Shown here piece by piece: positions 19,011 to 29,872 of a DNA stretch of 64,000 bases. This DNA comes from Flavobacterium sp. KACC 22763 (GTDB taxonomy: Bacteria > Bacteroidota > Bacteroidia > Flavobacteriales > Flavobacteriaceae), in NCBI RefSeq assembly GCF_028736155.1, contig NZ_CP117879.1:2604001-2668000 (forward strand). The letters run 5' to 3'. Numbering within the stretch: the stretch's first letter is position 1; every line of letters starts with the position of its first letter. A model generated the notes under the pieces. The model did no database searches. It had not been told where the DNA came from and saw nothing but the letters and a program-made list of their open reading frames with translations. The translations under genes and the position numbers were made by a program.

Positions 19011-19505
19011 AATTAATAAATATTAGTTAATAGAAAATAAATAATTGGGCCACAGCAGCATAAAAGCTTCTGGGTTTCGCTCAACTGCAGGTTGGAAGGC
19101 TGCTGTCGATTGGAAATAAACTCAAATTACATTCTATAGATAAATATTACTATTACTGATTTTTACATAATCATTAGCCAATAGTAGTGATTGATATTTA
19201 TTTATAATTTTTAAAAAAAATAATGTTAAATACAAATGATAAATTTGGGACGACTCATCAATCTATACTCTTTTTTTGTCATGTTTTATTCTATTCTTTC
19301 TATTTGGTTTTTAAAAGGTTAATACTCAGTTATTGGTTATTTTTAGTTTGTTATAATTTATTACTTAATTGTTGTCTCGGTCTAAAAAAAGAATTCCAAA
19401 ATTTTAATCGTAATTACCTCTGCCATAAGCATGGCAGAGATAATCAACACTCTAAAAAAACATTAGTAACTCAAAAACGTACTAAATACTAATTCAAATC
19501 CAACT
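19011..19505 (-). promoter_or_regulatory. 495-base region upstream of chiA with structured leader
   Basis: No gene is supported here. It contains a stem CAGCAGC (19053-19059) / GCTGCTG (19099-19105) with inner complementary pieces, which would lie in the chiA mRNA leader. A 14-base word ATTTAACATTATTT (complement of 19218-19231) is shared with the MFS transporter promoter at 30639-30652, and a nearby GTCGT (complement of 19250-19254) weakly recalls the operator motif. A perfect 9-bp hairpin lies at 19418-19439. No canonical TAnnTTTG box was found. Confidence 0.5.
19418..19439. terminator. Perfect 9-bp hairpin between hex and chiA
   Basis: CTCTGCCAT, 4-base loop, ATGGCAGAG. There is no T run on either strand, so it may be an mRNA 3'-end stem of the hexosaminidase transcript or an attenuator rather than a classical terminator. 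Confidence 0.4.
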
Positions 19506-21572
19506 CTAAATTAATTTCTTTAAACTCTCATAAACAGACAGTTCTACATCTGCATGATCTTTTGTATTGCATTGTTCAATCAATTTTTTCAGATCTGCTG
19601 GTGCTAAAGTTGATTTATTATCTAAAACCAATAATAATTCCTGAGAAGCATCATTTAGTTTTTTAGACAATGGTAATATTGGCTGCACCAATGGCGCATT
19701 ATTGCTTAATTCTGTCAATCCTTTGTGAACTGCAATCCATTTTGTAAAAAATGCAGCCACTTTGGCTTTATTGTCTGCCGACTTATTTGTTAAATATTGA
19801 TTTACAGCGGCATCAAATGCAAGAGCATCTTTGGCATCTGGACCACAGGCATCTGCAAATAGAGTGAACGGAGAATACATTTGGTATTCTGTTCCTCCTT
19901 TATTACGAGTATATCCTTTCAATGGCTCACTTACATTTGAAAAATCTTCTAATGATTTGATATCCTGATTATTTGCAATATTTCTTAAAATCACATCCTT
20001 GTTACGAATATGTGTAATGCCTAATTCTTCTAATCTAAAAGAAATCGTTTCTAGACGTTTGCGCATATTCTCAACATCTACCACATCTTCTGCAGACCAT
20101 AACCTTTCAGCAATTGCAGCTGTTCTCGGCCAAATTCTTGAATCTATAGTTGTTGGTGTAGCCAATTCTGTCCACATTGTAGCTTCTCCACCTAGAATTC
20201 TTGCTTTTTCGTCACCAGTTAAATTAGCACCTTTTGGCATCGGATCATTTAAGTAATGGCTCGCAATTGGATACATCAAATCGATATAATATCCATTAGA
20301 CAAAACTGTTTTGTATCCTTTTTTAACTGCATCTACAAGAGATTGTCCTGCTGGCATTCCTTCGTTTGGGCCTCTCCATGAATGTACAATAGCTTCTTTT
20401 GATAAATCTTTAGTCAAAATTTCTTCCCAACCCATTAATTGTTTTCCGTGTTTCTTTAACATCGGAGCTAACTGCATTGTAAAATACGTCTGCAGTTCGT
20501 GGTTGTTTTTTAAATTATGCTTCTTTTTGAACTCTTGAATTTTAGGATTTGCATCCCAATCTTTTCCTTCGTTTTCATCTCCTCCAATGTGGAAATAAGC
20601 TCCTGGAAACAATGGGCAAACCTCATCAAAAACTTCGCTTAATAATTGATATGTTTTAGGATTTGAAGGATCTAATGTTGGTGAAAAAATCCCCGCATTT
20701 CTTTCAATTCCATAGGTAGCAATTGCTGTACCTTGAATATTTTTTTCGGATGTCCCTCCTGTCAGCGTAATCACTTTGCTTCCAATTTCTGGGTAAGCTG
20801 TTAAAATTGCAGATCCGTGACCTGGAACATCTATTTCTGGAACAATTAAAATACCGCGCTCATCGGCGTATTTTACGATATTTTTAATTTCCTCTTGTGT
20901 GTAATACATTCCGTCCGAAGCTACTTGAGTAAACCTTGGATGTTTTTTCATTTCAATTCTCCAGCCTTGGTCATCAACCAAATGCCAGTGAAAAACATTC
21001 ATTTTCATTGCTGCCAATGCATCAATATTTCTTTTAACTACATCGATAGGCTGAAAATGTCTTGAAACATCCATCATCAAACCTCTCCATGTAAATCTTG
21101 GAAAATCTGAAATTTTTGAAACTGGAAAATAAAATGTTTTTGAATTGTTTTGAAGCATTTGCAGTAAAGTCTCCAAACCATGCAATGCTCCTAAATCGCT
21201 GGAAGCGTTTAAGGTGATTTTGTTTGAAGTAATATCTAAATGATAACTTTCGTCTTCATACAAACCAATTTTACCACTTTTGGTACAATTAATTTGTAAT
21301 TCTGCATTTGGAACTTCATTTAGCTTTTCAATAAAACCTTGTTCGAAAAATATACCTGTTCTACCATCTAAACGGCGCAAAAAACGAGTTACTCCTCCAA
21401 AAATTCTTGGATTTGGATTTCCTGTAATATTAACTTTAAAGTTTTTACTTAAATTAAAATTACCTTCATTAATAACAACATTCTGAGGCCAAGGCATAAG
21501 ATTCAGCTGCTCTTTCTGGACTTGAGCTCCTGCCGATATACCTGCAAATAATAGTACAAATAGATATTTCAT
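19506..21572 (-). CDS. GH20 beta-N-acetylhexosaminidase
   Basis: Cleaves chitin oligosaccharides from the non-reducing end to GlcNAc by substrate-assisted catalysis. 688 residues; signal peptide MKYLFVLLFAGISAGAQ suggests a periplasmic or outer-membrane-facing enzyme, with no T9SS tail. N-terminal GH20b domain (about 25-145), TIM barrel (about 150-500) with FTWRGLMMDVSRHF, NVFHWHLVDDQGWR, VPEIDVPGHG and the catalytic pair in HIGGDENEG (D332-E333), plus a late W-rich WTELATPTTID block. About 150 extra helical C-terminal residues follow. It lies between the nagB fusion and chiA on the same strand, consistent with the second step of chitin breakdown. Confidence 0.96.
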   Translation of the reverse strand: MKYLFVLLFAGISAGAQVQKEQLNLMPWPQNVVINEGNFNLSKNFKVNITGNPNPRIFGGVTRFLRRLDGRTGIFFEQGFIEKLNEVPNAELQINCTKSGKIGLYEDESYHLDITSNKITLNASSDLGALHGLETLLQMLQNNSKTFYFPVSKISDFPRFTWRGLMMDVSRHFQPIDVVKRNIDALAAMKMNVFHWHLVDDQGWRIEMKKHPRFTQVASDGMYYTQEEIKNIVKYADERGILIVPEIDVPGHGSAILTAYPEIGSKVITLTGGTSEKNIQGTAIATYGIERNAGIFSPTLDPSNPKTYQLLSEVFDEVCPLFPGAYFHIGGDENEGKDWDANPKIQEFKKKHNLKNNHELQTYFTMQLAPMLKKHGKQLMGWEEILTKDLSKEAIVHSWRGPNEGMPAGQSLVDAVKKGYKTVLSNGYYIDLMYPIASHYLNDPMPKGANLTGDEKARILGGEATMWTELATPTTIDSRIWPRTAAIAERLWSAEDVVDVENMRKRLETISFRLEELGITHIRNKDVILRNIANNQDIKSLEDFSNVSEPLKGYTRNKGGTEYQMYSPFTLFADACGPDAKDALAFDAAVNQYLTNKSADNKAKVAAFFTKWIAVHKGLTELSNNAPLVQPILPLSKKLNDASQELLLVLDNKSTLAPADLKKLIEQCNTKDHADVELSVYESLKKLI

Positions 21573-21718
21573 TTTTCTTTTTTTTGGTTGGATAGTTTTA
21601 AGTATCCTAAATTTATATAAAAAACAAAACTCAGAGTGATTTCAGCTTTACCTCACTTTTGCTATGAGATCATCCTGAATTTTGCTATTTGATTCATTAA
21701 AAAACGAATCGGATTTTT

Positions 21719-23656
21719 TTAATAATCAAAACGTTTAAAGGCTTCAATCGCTTCGTATTCAGCCAAACCTAGTTCATCATATAATACGGCTGTGTTTTTA
21801 TTTCGATCTTCTGCCCTAACCCAGAATTCACGAGAATCATTTCCTTGAAACATCACTCTATCTTTTTGAGACTGGTGGTGTAAAATGGCATGACGTTTTA
21901 ATAAAACTTCAGACGGACTTAACGGAACGGCCATATCGATTTCATGAATATCCCACTCGTGCCAAGCACCTCTATAAAGCCACAACCAACAATCATCCAT
22001 GTATGGTTCTGGTTTAAGTTCTTTTAATGCAGCGAAAATGGCATTTAAGCAAACCTCATGAGTTCCATGCGGATCGGCAAGATCTCCTGCAGCAAAAACC
22101 TGATGCGGTTTTATCTTTGCAATGATATCTTTTACAATCGCAATATCTTCTGGCCCTAACGGATTCTTTTTAACCTGTCCTGTTTCATAAAAAGGAAGAT
22201 CCAAAAAGTGCGTATTCTCATCTTTCAATCCGATGTATCTTGTTGCTCCGTAAGATTCTCTTCTTCTAATCAATCCTTTTAATTTTCGAACTTCTAAAGA
22301 ATCAATTTGATTTTCAGATTTGTTATTCAAAAATTCGATAACCGATTTGAAATTAATATCTACTTGACCTTCTCCAATAAAATCACTTGCCACTTCTGCA
22401 AATTTTAGTGCTTCATCATCTGAAACTGCGATATTTCCTGAAGTTTGGTACACCACATGAACATCGTGCCCTTGCTTGATTAATTTTGAAAATGTTCCTC
22501 CCATAGAAATCACGTCATCGTCTGGGTGCGGACTAAAAAGAATAACTCTCTTTTTTGCCGGATTTGCCCTTTCTGGACGAAATGAATCATCTGTGTTTGG
22601 TTTTCCTCCTGGCCATCCGGTAATGGTGTGCTGTAAAATATTAAACATATTAATGTTCATATCGTAAGCAGAACCTTCCTGAGCCAAAAGATCAGACATT
22701 CCGTTATTGTTGTAATCACGGTCTGTCAATTTGAGAATAGATTGTTTTGTTTTTTGACAAAGCCAAACAATTGCTTTACTTTTTAATTCAGGAGTCCAAA
22801 GACATTCACCAACTAACCAAGGTGTTTTGAAACGGGTTAATTCTGATGCTGCCGACTGATCTAAAACAAAAGTTGCATTTGGATGATTCTGTAAAAATGT
22901 AGCGGGAACCTCAGAACTGATATCTCCTTGAATGGTTCTCTTGATAATATCTGCCTTGTTTTGTCCCCAAGCCATCAAAACAATACGCTTTGATCTCATA
23001 ATTGTTGAAACTCCCATTGTTATGGCACGTTTCGGCACGTTATCAATACCATTAAAAGCAGATGAAGCATCGACTCTTGTGATATGATCTAGGGTAATAA
23101 TTCTTGTTCCTGAATTGATGTGCGAACCCGGCTCGTTAAATCCAACGTGTCCTGTTCTACCAATTCCAAGCAATTGAAAATCAAGACCTCCTGCGTTTTT
23201 AATATTCATTTCATAATCGATGCAGTATTGATTAATTTCATCAATTCCCACTGTACCATCAGGAATATTAATGTTTTCAGGTTTGATATCAATATGATTA
23301 AAAAGATGCTCATGCATGAAATAATGATAGCTCTGATTGTTCTCCTTAGTCATCGGATAATATTCATCCAGATTAAAGGTGATTACATTGCTAAAACTTA
23401 GTCCTTCTTCTCTGTGCATTCTCACTAGTTCCTCATAAACTTTGATAGGAGAAGAACCTGTTGCCAGACCTAAAACACAAGGTTTATTTTTTTCTTGCTT
23501 AGATCTAATTAGCTGCGCAATTTCATGCGCTACAATTACAGAAGCTTCAATAGAATTTTTGAAGATTTCGTTATGAATTTTCTCAAAACGAGTTTCTTCA
23601 AATTTCCCAGCGCTTTTGTAACTAATATCAGGTTTTATTTCTAAAGCACTTTTCAT
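21719..23656 (-). CDS. nagB: Glucosamine-6-phosphate deaminase fused to a PIG-L (LmbE) deacetylase-like domain
   Basis: I start at MKSALEIKPD (645 residues), the usual beginning of this fusion; earlier in-frame ATGs add a basic stretch. N-terminal NagB domain (about 20-290): GLATGSSPIKVYEEL, TFNLDEYYP, GIGRTGHVGFNEPG, ITMGVSTIM. It converts glucosamine-6-phosphate to fructose-6-phosphate and ammonia. C-terminal PIG-L-like domain (about 370-620) has the zinc motif SPHPDDDVISMGG, HVVYQTSGN and DPHGTHEVC. PIG-L enzymes remove acetyl groups from GlcNAc-type sugars, so the fusion could deacetylate and deaminate in one chain; this is inference. No separate nagA is in the window. Located between susD and hex in the chitin locus. 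The fusion is common in Bacteroidota. Confidence 0.94.
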   Translation of the reverse strand: MKSALEIKPDISYKSAGKFEETRFEKIHNEIFKNSIEASVIVAHEIAQLIRSKQEKNKPCVLGLATGSSPIKVYEELVRMHREEGLSFSNVITFNLDEYYPMTKENNQSYHYFMHEHLFNHIDIKPENINIPDGTVGIDEINQYCIDYEMNIKNAGGLDFQLLGIGRTGHVGFNEPGSHINSGTRIITLDHITRVDASSAFNGIDNVPKRAITMGVSTIMRSKRIVLMAWGQNKADIIKRTIQGDISSEVPATFLQNHPNATFVLDQSAASELTRFKTPWLVGECLWTPELKSKAIVWLCQKTKQSILKLTDRDYNNNGMSDLLAQEGSAYDMNINMFNILQHTITGWPGGKPNTDDSFRPERANPAKKRVILFSPHPDDDVISMGGTFSKLIKQGHDVHVVYQTSGNIAVSDDEALKFAEVASDFIGEGQVDINFKSVIEFLNNKSENQIDSLEVRKLKGLIRRRESYGATRYIGLKDENTHFLDLPFYETGQVKKNPLGPEDIAIVKDIIAKIKPHQVFAAGDLADPHGTHEVCLNAIFAALKELKPEPYMDDCWLWLYRGAWHEWDIHEIDMAVPLSPSEVLLKRHAILHHQSQKDRVMFQGNDSREFWVRAEDRNKNTAVLYDELGLAEYEAIEAFKRFDY

Positions 23657-23760
23657 TTTTTTTCTTTTTGTAGTATTTACCATTTTGGTTTTAAGAATGG
23701 TATAGACAGCTTTCACCATCTATACCATACCACTAACCAAACTTAATATTCCATTTTTTT

Positions 23761-25338
23761 TTAGAATTTGTTTACTCCAGTATCCCACCAAAGTCTTGTT
23801 GCTCCAGTATCAGGACCTCCTAAAAGCTGAACACCTTGAGCATAACCTGTTGGATTAGAAGTTTTCTCATTTACATAGAAATTCAATCTTCTAACAAAAG
23901 TTCCATTAGGAATTTTTCCTCCAGAGAAGTTATTTGCTGGCAAGAATAATTTTGGATATCCTGTTCTTCTTGTTTCAGCCCAAGCTTCTTGACCATCAGG
24001 GAAACCAGCAATCCATTTTTGAGTAATAATTTTTTGTAGTTTAACTTCATTAGAAGCCGATTCTGACCATTTTACTGTCACTAAATTTTGTGCCGCAATA
24101 TTATTCGCTGCATTTAATGGGTCAGTAAAGTTTGCTGGCATTGAAGTATCGTCATTAATGTAAGTAGATGCATCACCTGCTGCTAACTGAGCAAATGAAA
24201 CTGCAATTCCTGCTTCGTAAAATGACTGAGCAGATCCACCAACATTCCATCCTTTTAATGCTGCTTCAGCTTTTAAGAAATAAGATTCAGATGCATTAAA
24301 CCAAGGAATCAAGTTGTTTTCTACGATTGGTCCAACTTTAGAGAATAAATCAGCTTTTGCTGTTCTGTAATTAGCATCAACTAAAGTTCCCATTCTAATA
24401 CCTTGATAAACACCTCCAGTAGCTTTATGGAAGAATACATCTCTTCTTGGATCATTATAACCATTCATAATAGATGTAATTGCTCCACCTGCATTGATAT
24501 CTGCCCAAGGACCAGTGTATGTTTTAACAGGATGCTCAGCAATATAAGCCATGTTATCAGCATTAGAAGTAATTACTCCTAAACCTGCCAATGCAGCTTC
24601 TCCTTCAGTTTTTGCTTTTACAGGATCAACGTTAGAAATACGCAATGCTAAACGTAATCTTAAAGAGTTAGCAAATTTTACCCATTTCTGAATACTTCCA
24701 GCTGCAGTAGTTCCGTCTGTTGCATCTCCTCCTGCAAAGAAAGTTGTAGAAGCATCTGCCGCTTTTGGAGTTAAAATATCAATCGCAGTTTTTAACTCTG
24801 CAAAAAATTGATCATAAACCGCTTTCTGAGAATCATACGGAGTTGTTCCATCAGGATTTCCGAAACCTGAATAAACGATTGGCCCGTAGTAATCTGTAGT
24901 TTTATGCATTGCATAAACTTTTAAGATCAAAGACCAAGCATAAAACTGAGGATACTTATCTTTTGTTAATTTTTCAAGATTATATGCATTTACCATCTCC
25001 TTTTGGTACTTCTGAACCCATTCAGCGCCATTCCATCCATCCAAAAGCGCATATGTTGAATTATTTGCGTTTCCTTCAAAATCATGAGGTGTTCCCATAT
25101 ATCCTGAAAAGATATCTGCATTTAAGTTAAACTGAATATCTCCCTGCCAATCATCTGCAACCAAGATATACATTCCTCTCTGCATTGTTTTAAGAGGCGC
25201 TTTAACTTGATTAAAATCTTGCTCTAACTGCGATTGGCTAAAACCACTATCGTTAGTGTTTATCTCTTCAAAGTCACCTGTACAGCTCCCTAATGCAAGA
25301 GCTAAAACTGAACCTAATATTAATAATTTATTTTTCAT
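23761..25338 (-). CDS. SusD/RagB-like outer-membrane lipoprotein (chito-oligosaccharide binding)
   Basis: Cell-surface lipoprotein that caps the SusC channel and binds oligosaccharide. Start MKNKLLILGSVLALALGSC gives lipobox LGSC and 525 residues; the frame extends 10 codons upstream without a better signal. The fold is SusD-like of the second type (SusD-like_2/RagB): early tryptophans and WNGAEWVQKYQKEMVNA, YAMHKTTDYYGPIVYSGFG, a helical TPR scaffold with KWVKFANSLRLRLALRI, SYFLKAEAALKGW, and a C-terminal LWWDTGVNKF. It lies 156 bases after susC on the same strand. The substrate (chitin oligomers) is inferred from the neighbouring chitinase and hexosaminidase genes. Confidence 0.95.
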   Translation of the reverse strand: MKNKLLILGSVLALALGSCTGDFEEINTNDSGFSQSQLEQDFNQVKAPLKTMQRGMYILVADDWQGDIQFNLNADIFSGYMGTPHDFEGNANNSTYALLDGWNGAEWVQKYQKEMVNAYNLEKLTKDKYPQFYAWSLILKVYAMHKTTDYYGPIVYSGFGNPDGTTPYDSQKAVYDQFFAELKTAIDILTPKAADASTTFFAGGDATDGTTAAGSIQKWVKFANSLRLRLALRISNVDPVKAKTEGEAALAGLGVITSNADNMAYIAEHPVKTYTGPWADINAGGAITSIMNGYNDPRRDVFFHKATGGVYQGIRMGTLVDANYRTAKADLFSKVGPIVENNLIPWFNASESYFLKAEAALKGWNVGGSAQSFYEAGIAVSFAQLAAGDASTYINDDTSMPANFTDPLNAANNIAAQNLVTVKWSESASNEVKLQKIITQKWIAGFPDGQEAWAETRRTGYPKLFLPANNFSGGKIPNGTFVRRLNFYVNEKTSNPTGYAQGVQLLGGPDTGATRLWWDTGVNKF

Positions 25339-25494
25339 CTGTGAATTTTTATCGTTAATTAAAATCATTTTTATTGATTTATAAGCTACCCATATCTAGG
25401 GTTTCAATGTTTGCCATTTTACATTATTTCTACATTCAATCAACAAACAAGAGTCTTACAACAACCAAAAGGTTTTGTCCTTTTATTAATTATT

Positions 25495-28400
25495 TTAGAA
25501 AGTTAAATTCAAATTAACACCTATACTTCTTGTTGAAGGCAATCCGAAAATATCAACACCTTGCAATCCTTCTCCTGAACTTAATGTTACGTTTGGATCA
25601 AACGGAGCATCTTTGTAGAAGAAAAATAAGTTTTTACCAACAAGAGAAACATTCACTGCTTTGAAGATTGTAGTTTTGCTGAAATCAAAAGTATATCCTA
25701 GAGAAAGCTCGCCTAATTTAACATTTGTTGCTTTGTACATATACTCTCCAGTAGCACCAGCTCTATCTCCAACTGAACTATAGTAATTTTGTGCAGACAT
25801 TGTCGTTACTGGAACTCCATCTTCATCTAAAGCGTTTACTTTAACTCCTCCAGCAGCTCTTGCATCGCCACTAGCTTTAGATACACCATAAGAATCAAGC
25901 ATTGCTTCTGTCATACTCATTACATTACCTCCAAATCTTCCATCAATAAGCACATTTAAGAATATTTTCTTGTATTTGAAAGAGTTTGAAAAACCTAACA
26001 TAAAATCAGGGTTTGAACTTCCCATGTCTATCCACTTTTCCGTTTTTTGAACTAAAGCTTTATCTCCTTTACCAGCAAGCAACATCTGACCTTGATCATT
26101 TCTCAAAATATCCTTTCCTTGAATTGTCCCGAATGGCTGTCCTTCTTTCATAACATATCTGTAGCTATTTGGATCACCATTAGTCAATACAACTGTATTA
26201 AGTTCTCCATTTGCACCTGTACCTAAATCAAGTACTGTATTTTTATTTGAAGCATAATTCAATCCAAGATCCCAAGAGAAATTCTCATTTTGAATTGCTT
26301 TAGCAGTTACTGTAATCTCAAAACCTTTATTTTCAATACTTCCTGCATTAAATGCATAGTTAGCATATCCCGTAGTATTTGGAATTGGAGCTGGCGCCGT
26401 GATTAATTGATTTTTAGTTTCGTTATGGTAGTAAGTAAAATCAAATCCGATTCTGTTGTTTAAGAATCTCCATTCTGTACCAAATTCATAAGAATTTTGC
26501 ATTTCTGGCTTCAAAGAAGTTCCTGGTTGTGGACCAACTAATGGTGGTGTAACAATACCACCAACTAAAGTATTTACTGGTGAAGTTAAGAAAGGAGAAA
26601 TATCATTACCCACTTGAGCAAATGAAGCTCTAACTTTTGCATAACTAATTGCTTCAGGTAAAGATACCATTTGGCTTAAAACAGCTGATAAACCTACTGA
26701 AGGATAAAAGAAACTTAAATTATCTGTATTTACCAAAGTTGATGACCAGTCATTTCTTCCAGTCAAATCAAGATAAATCATGTCTTTGTAACCAATCGTT
26801 GCACTTGCAAAAAGTGATTGAACTTCTTTTTTACCTCCAACAGTATGAGCATTTCTTTCTGCAGATACAAAGTTTCCTGTATTAAACCAGTTTGCATTTA
26901 CAAGTCCATTTTTTTGACCTGAATCACTTAAGTAAGCATCGTTGATTGTAGATTTTGTGATACTTGTACCAAGGTTAGCGCTGAATGAAAAATCATCACT
27001 GAATTTAGTATTGATAGTAGCAATTAAATCTCCATATAATTGGTTACTTTCACTATCTGAGTAAATATATCTACCTGTAGATGGTGCCAATGTTTCATTT
27101 GTACCAGCATACATTCTCTTATCAAAAATATTATCAAATTTATTATAACCTCCTCTTGCTTTAATGCTTAACCAATCTGTTGCTTTATATGTAATAGCTG
27201 CAGAAGTAATTAAAGATTGATTTTTATCAATAGATTGATTTCTATTTAAAATCCAACCTGGATTTTGAATAATATCGGATGTCTGAGCAGGCCATCTTTG
27301 AGTCATTAAGTTTCTTGACACATTGAATTCTTCAAAGTTTTTATAGTAATCGTTAAAATCATTTCCTCTTGGGAATAAATAAACACCTGTCAATGGATTG
27401 AAGTACAATCCGTTTGTTGGTTTATTTATAATTTTTTGCTCTGCATAAGATATCGCACCATCAATAGTTACTTTATCATCAAATAATTTAACGCTTTGAC
27501 GAAGTGCAATGTTATTTTTCTTAAACTCGTTTGTTGGAATTACACCATCAACTTTAGTGTTTGCATAAGTAAGACTAGTTGACATTTTATCAGATCCACC
27601 ATTTACAGATACAGAGTTGATCATAGTAAGACCTGTATTGTAAAAATCTTTTACGTGGTCAGGAGAGTTTTTAGGATCTCCCCAAGTTTTATCAGATGAT
27701 GGCGCTGCACCATAACTAGTTTGAAATTCTGGTAATGAAACTACATTATCAACAAATACACTCGCGTTATAAGATGCTGTTACGTTTCCTTCTTTTCCTT
27801 TTTTAGTTGTAATTACGATAACACCATTTGCTCCTTGAGAACCATATAAAGCAGCTGCAGAAGCTCCTTTAAGAACTGTCATCGATTCAATATCATCAGG
27901 GTTCATCATAGAGATTGCATCTCCACCATCTCTATTTCCTCCAGCTGTATCACCAAAAACCTGATTTGCTTGAGATGAGTTAGAGTTTAACATTGGAATA
28001 CCGTCAATAACATATAATGGCTGGTTATTTGTTGCAGATGAGTTACCACGTATAGTCACTTTTGCTGCACCACCAGCTCCAGCTGAACTTTTTCCAACAA
28101 TAAGACCCGCAACTTTACCAGATAAGCTGTTCATTAAGTTAGCATCCTTAACTCTTGTAACCTCTTCCCCTTTAACTTCCTGGGCTGCGTAAGTCAAAGT
28201 CTTTTTTGATCTTTTAAGTCCCAATGAAGTTACTACTACTTCATTTAGTGCATTTGATGCAGCCTGTACCATTTTTACATTTATTGTAGCAGCATCGCCT
28301 ACAACTATGTTCTGTGTTCCAAGACCTACATAACTAAAAACTAATGTCTGTCCTTTTTGAACTTCAATCGTATACAATCCATCAAAATCGGTAGTTGTTC

Positions 28401-28545
28401 CTTTTTGACTTCCTTGTACCAAAACAGAAGCTCCTGGTAATGGCATACCTTCAGAATCTGTAATCACACCTTTGACACTTTTTACTTGTGCAAGCGAAAC
28501 TTGCGCCGTAAAAACAATCATAAAGATTAAGAAAATTTTTTTCAT
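25495..28545 (-). CDS. SusC/RagA-family TonB-dependent outer-membrane transporter
   Basis: A 1016-residue TonB-dependent porin importing oligosaccharides with its SusD partner. Signal peptide [21 protein letters not shown]-terminal carboxypeptidase-regulatory-like domain ([20 protein letters not shown], about 22-105), TonB box/SusC signature region, plug domain (about 115-235, with VYVIDGIP-like [10 protein letters not shown] and [23 protein letters not shown] split over this span), then a 22-strand-type barrel to the C-terminal FNLNLTF-like end (GVNLNLTF). First gene of the susC-susD-nagB-hex-chiA series, divergent from the LytS/LytTR pair. A direct repeat at 28609-28642 in its promoter region is a candidate activator site. 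Confidence 0.96.
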   Translation of the reverse strand: MKKIFLIFMIVFTAQVSLAQVKSVKGVITDSEGMPLPGASVLVQGSQKGTTTDFDGLYTIEVQKGQTLVFSYVGLGTQNIVVGDAATINVKMVQAASNALNEVVVTSLGLKRSKKTLTYAAQEVKGEEVTRVKDANLMNSLSGKVAGLIVGKSSAGAGGAAKVTIRGNSSATNNQPLYVIDGIPMLNSNSSQANQVFGDTAGGNRDGGDAISMMNPDDIESMTVLKGASAAALYGSQGANGVIVITTKKGKEGNVTASYNASVFVDNVVSLPEFQTSYGAAPSSDKTWGDPKNSPDHVKDFYNTGLTMINSVSVNGGSDKMSTSLTYANTKVDGVIPTNEFKKNNIALRQSVKLFDDKVTIDGAISYAEQKIINKPTNGLYFNPLTGVYLFPRGNDFNDYYKNFEEFNVSRNLMTQRWPAQTSDIIQNPGWILNRNQSIDKNQSLITSAAITYKATDWLSIKARGGYNKFDNIFDKRMYAGTNETLAPSTGRYIYSDSESNQLYGDLIATINTKFSDDFSFSANLGTSITKSTINDAYLSDSGQKNGLVNANWFNTGNFVSAERNAHTVGGKKEVQSLFASATIGYKDMIYLDLTGRNDWSSTLVNTDNLSFFYPSVGLSAVLSQMVSLPEAISYAKVRASFAQVGNDISPFLTSPVNTLVGGIVTPPLVGPQPGTSLKPEMQNSYEFGTEWRFLNNRIGFDFTYYHNETKNQLITAPAPIPNTTGYANYAFNAGSIENKGFEITVTAKAIQNENFSWDLGLNYASNKNTVLDLGTGANGELNTVVLTNGDPNSYRYVMKEGQPFGTIQGKDILRNDQGQMLLAGKGDKALVQKTEKWIDMGSSNPDFMLGFSNSFKYKKIFLNVLIDGRFGGNVMSMTEAMLDSYGVSKASGDARAAGGVKVNALDEDGVPVTTMSAQNYYSSVGDRAGATGEYMYKATNVKLGELSLGYTFDFSKTTIFKAVNVSLVGKNLFFFYKDAPFDPNVTLSSGEGLQGVDIFGLPSTRSIGVNLNLTF

Positions 28546-28608
28546 GTTTATTTTATTTTGTTAGTTATGAAGTAAAATTATTCTTAAGGCATTGTTAAAA
28601 AAAATAAA

Positions 28609-28642
28609 TTAAACCAACGACAACAAAATTTAAACGAACGAC
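28609..28642 (-). promoter_or_regulatory. Candidate LytTR-type operator upstream of susC (13-base direct repeat, 21-base period)
   Basis: On the - strand GTCGTTCGTTTAA (28642-28630) is followed exactly 21 bases later by GTCGTTGGTTTAA (28621-28609), one mismatch in 13. Two half-sites on the same face of the helix are typical for LytTR-domain regulators. The second half-site occurs without mismatch upstream of the MFS transporter (30626-30638). The divergent kinase/regulator genes start 178 bases away, so autoregulation is possible. A near -7 box TAATTTTA follows 41 bases from the start of the proximal half-site. Confidence 0.65.
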
Positions 28643-28819
28643 ATAAATCATTCAATAATACGCTTTACGAAAACGTTCTAATAGAAAAATTAAGCACCAA
28701 TATCCTTTTTTTGCGAAATTTTATTCAAAAAAATTGGCATATTGCAGTTAATTGTTTAAAGTTGCACAATATTTCAATATTGTTAAGAAAAACTAAATTT
28801 ATCTAACTCACCCAACCAA

Positions 28820-29872
28820 TTGAAAGAAATAAGAAAAGTTAAATTTGACATCAAACTGCAAAACCATATATGGTTCTGGGGAGTATATTTTACTTTAAAC
28901 TTTTTAAGATGGGGTGCTTACTTTAATGATTATCCTTATTCTTTCAAATCGAACTTAATCGAATTTTCATTAGTCATTCCTTTAGTGTATCTTAATTTGT
29001 TTGTTTTGGTTCCGAAGTATGTATTGAAGCAAAAATATATTATGTATACATTTTTATTGCTTCTAAGTCTATTTGCAATTTATTTGGCTAAAACCGCCCT
29101 TACCTACTATATAATATCTGAAAATATCTGGCCAGAAGCCAATAGAGAATACCATCCATTTGAAATCAATCACATAGTTGCCGTTTGCATTGGTGAGTTG
29201 TATGTACTGGCAATGGCATCATCTGTTTACCTCACGTTAACATGGTTAAGAGAAAGAGAAAGAAACCGATCTTTGAGAGAAAACCAATTTAAAATAAAAC
29301 TTAAGTATCTTGAAAATCAGATTCAGCCACATTTCTTCTTTAATACATTAAACAATCTGTATGCTTTATCATTAGAATCTTCAAAGAAAGTTCCAGATGT
29401 AATTATCAAGCTTTCCAACTTGATGGAATATGTATTGTATGATGTAAAAGGAACCAAATTTGTTCCTCTAATTAAAGAAATCGATTATATCCAGAATTAT
29501 ATTGAAATAGAAAAACTCCGTTTTGAAAATGTAGAAGTAACGATAAACCTCGAATCAAATATAGATGATGTTGTCGTGCCACCTCTAATTTTTATCTCAT
29601 TGGTTGAAAATGCCTTCAAACATGGCGGATTAAACAATAAAAACCTAAAAATTAAGATCAATTGCAGAGTTTTAGACAATAAAACGCTTGATTTTGAAAT
29701 CTTAAATAATTTTGTAATTTCACAAACTCATAATCCAAAACGAGGAATCGGTTTAGTTAATACAAAAAAGAGGTTAAAATTAATTTATAGAAATAATTTC
29801 AGCCTTAAACATACCACTAAACTAAATTTCTACATAATCCGATTGCAAATACCTACCCAGAATGAAGATTAA
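28820..29872 (+). CDS. LytS/YehU-type membrane sensor histidine kinase (TTG start)
   Basis: A 350-residue kinase with four hydrophobic segments in the first about 145 residues (HIWFWGVYFTLNFL, FSLVIPLVYLNLFVLV, FLLLLSLFAIYLA, ELYVLAMASSVYLTLTWL), then a His_kinase/HATPase region: NQIQPHFFFNTLNNLYAL with phosphorylated H171, PPLIFISLVENAFKHG and a late GIGLVNTKKRL glycine box. The codon at 28820 is TTG; an in-frame stop lies shortly upstream and no ATG fits the domain, so TTG is the likely start. The stop overlaps the downstream LytTR gene by 11 bases, so they are cotranslated. Divergent from susC. Probably senses a chitin-derived or transport-related signal; ligand unknown. Confidence 0.93.
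   Translation: MKEIRKVKFDIKLQNHIWFWGVYFTLNFLRWGAYFNDYPYSFKSNLIEFSLVIPLVYLNLFVLVPKYVLKQKYIMYTFLLLLSLFAIYLAKTALTYYIISENIWPEANREYHPFEINHIVAVCIGELYVLAMASSVYLTLTWLRERERNRSLRENQFKIKLKYLENQIQPHFFFNTLNNLYALSLESSKKVPDVIIKLSNLMEYVLYDVKGTKFVPLIKEIDYIQNYIEIEKLRFENVEVTINLESNIDDVVVPPLIFISLVENAFKHGGLNNKNLKIKINCRVLDNKTLDFEILNNFVISQTHNPKRGIGLVNTKKRLKLIYRNNFSLKHTTKLNFYIIRLQIPTQNED

Noticed and set aside
19223..19492. Open frame of 89 codons on the + strand in the hex-chiA gap
   Set aside because: Rich in F, L, Y and C, with no domain; typical of AT-rich non-coding DNA, and it runs through the 9-bp hairpin and the candidate regulatory words.
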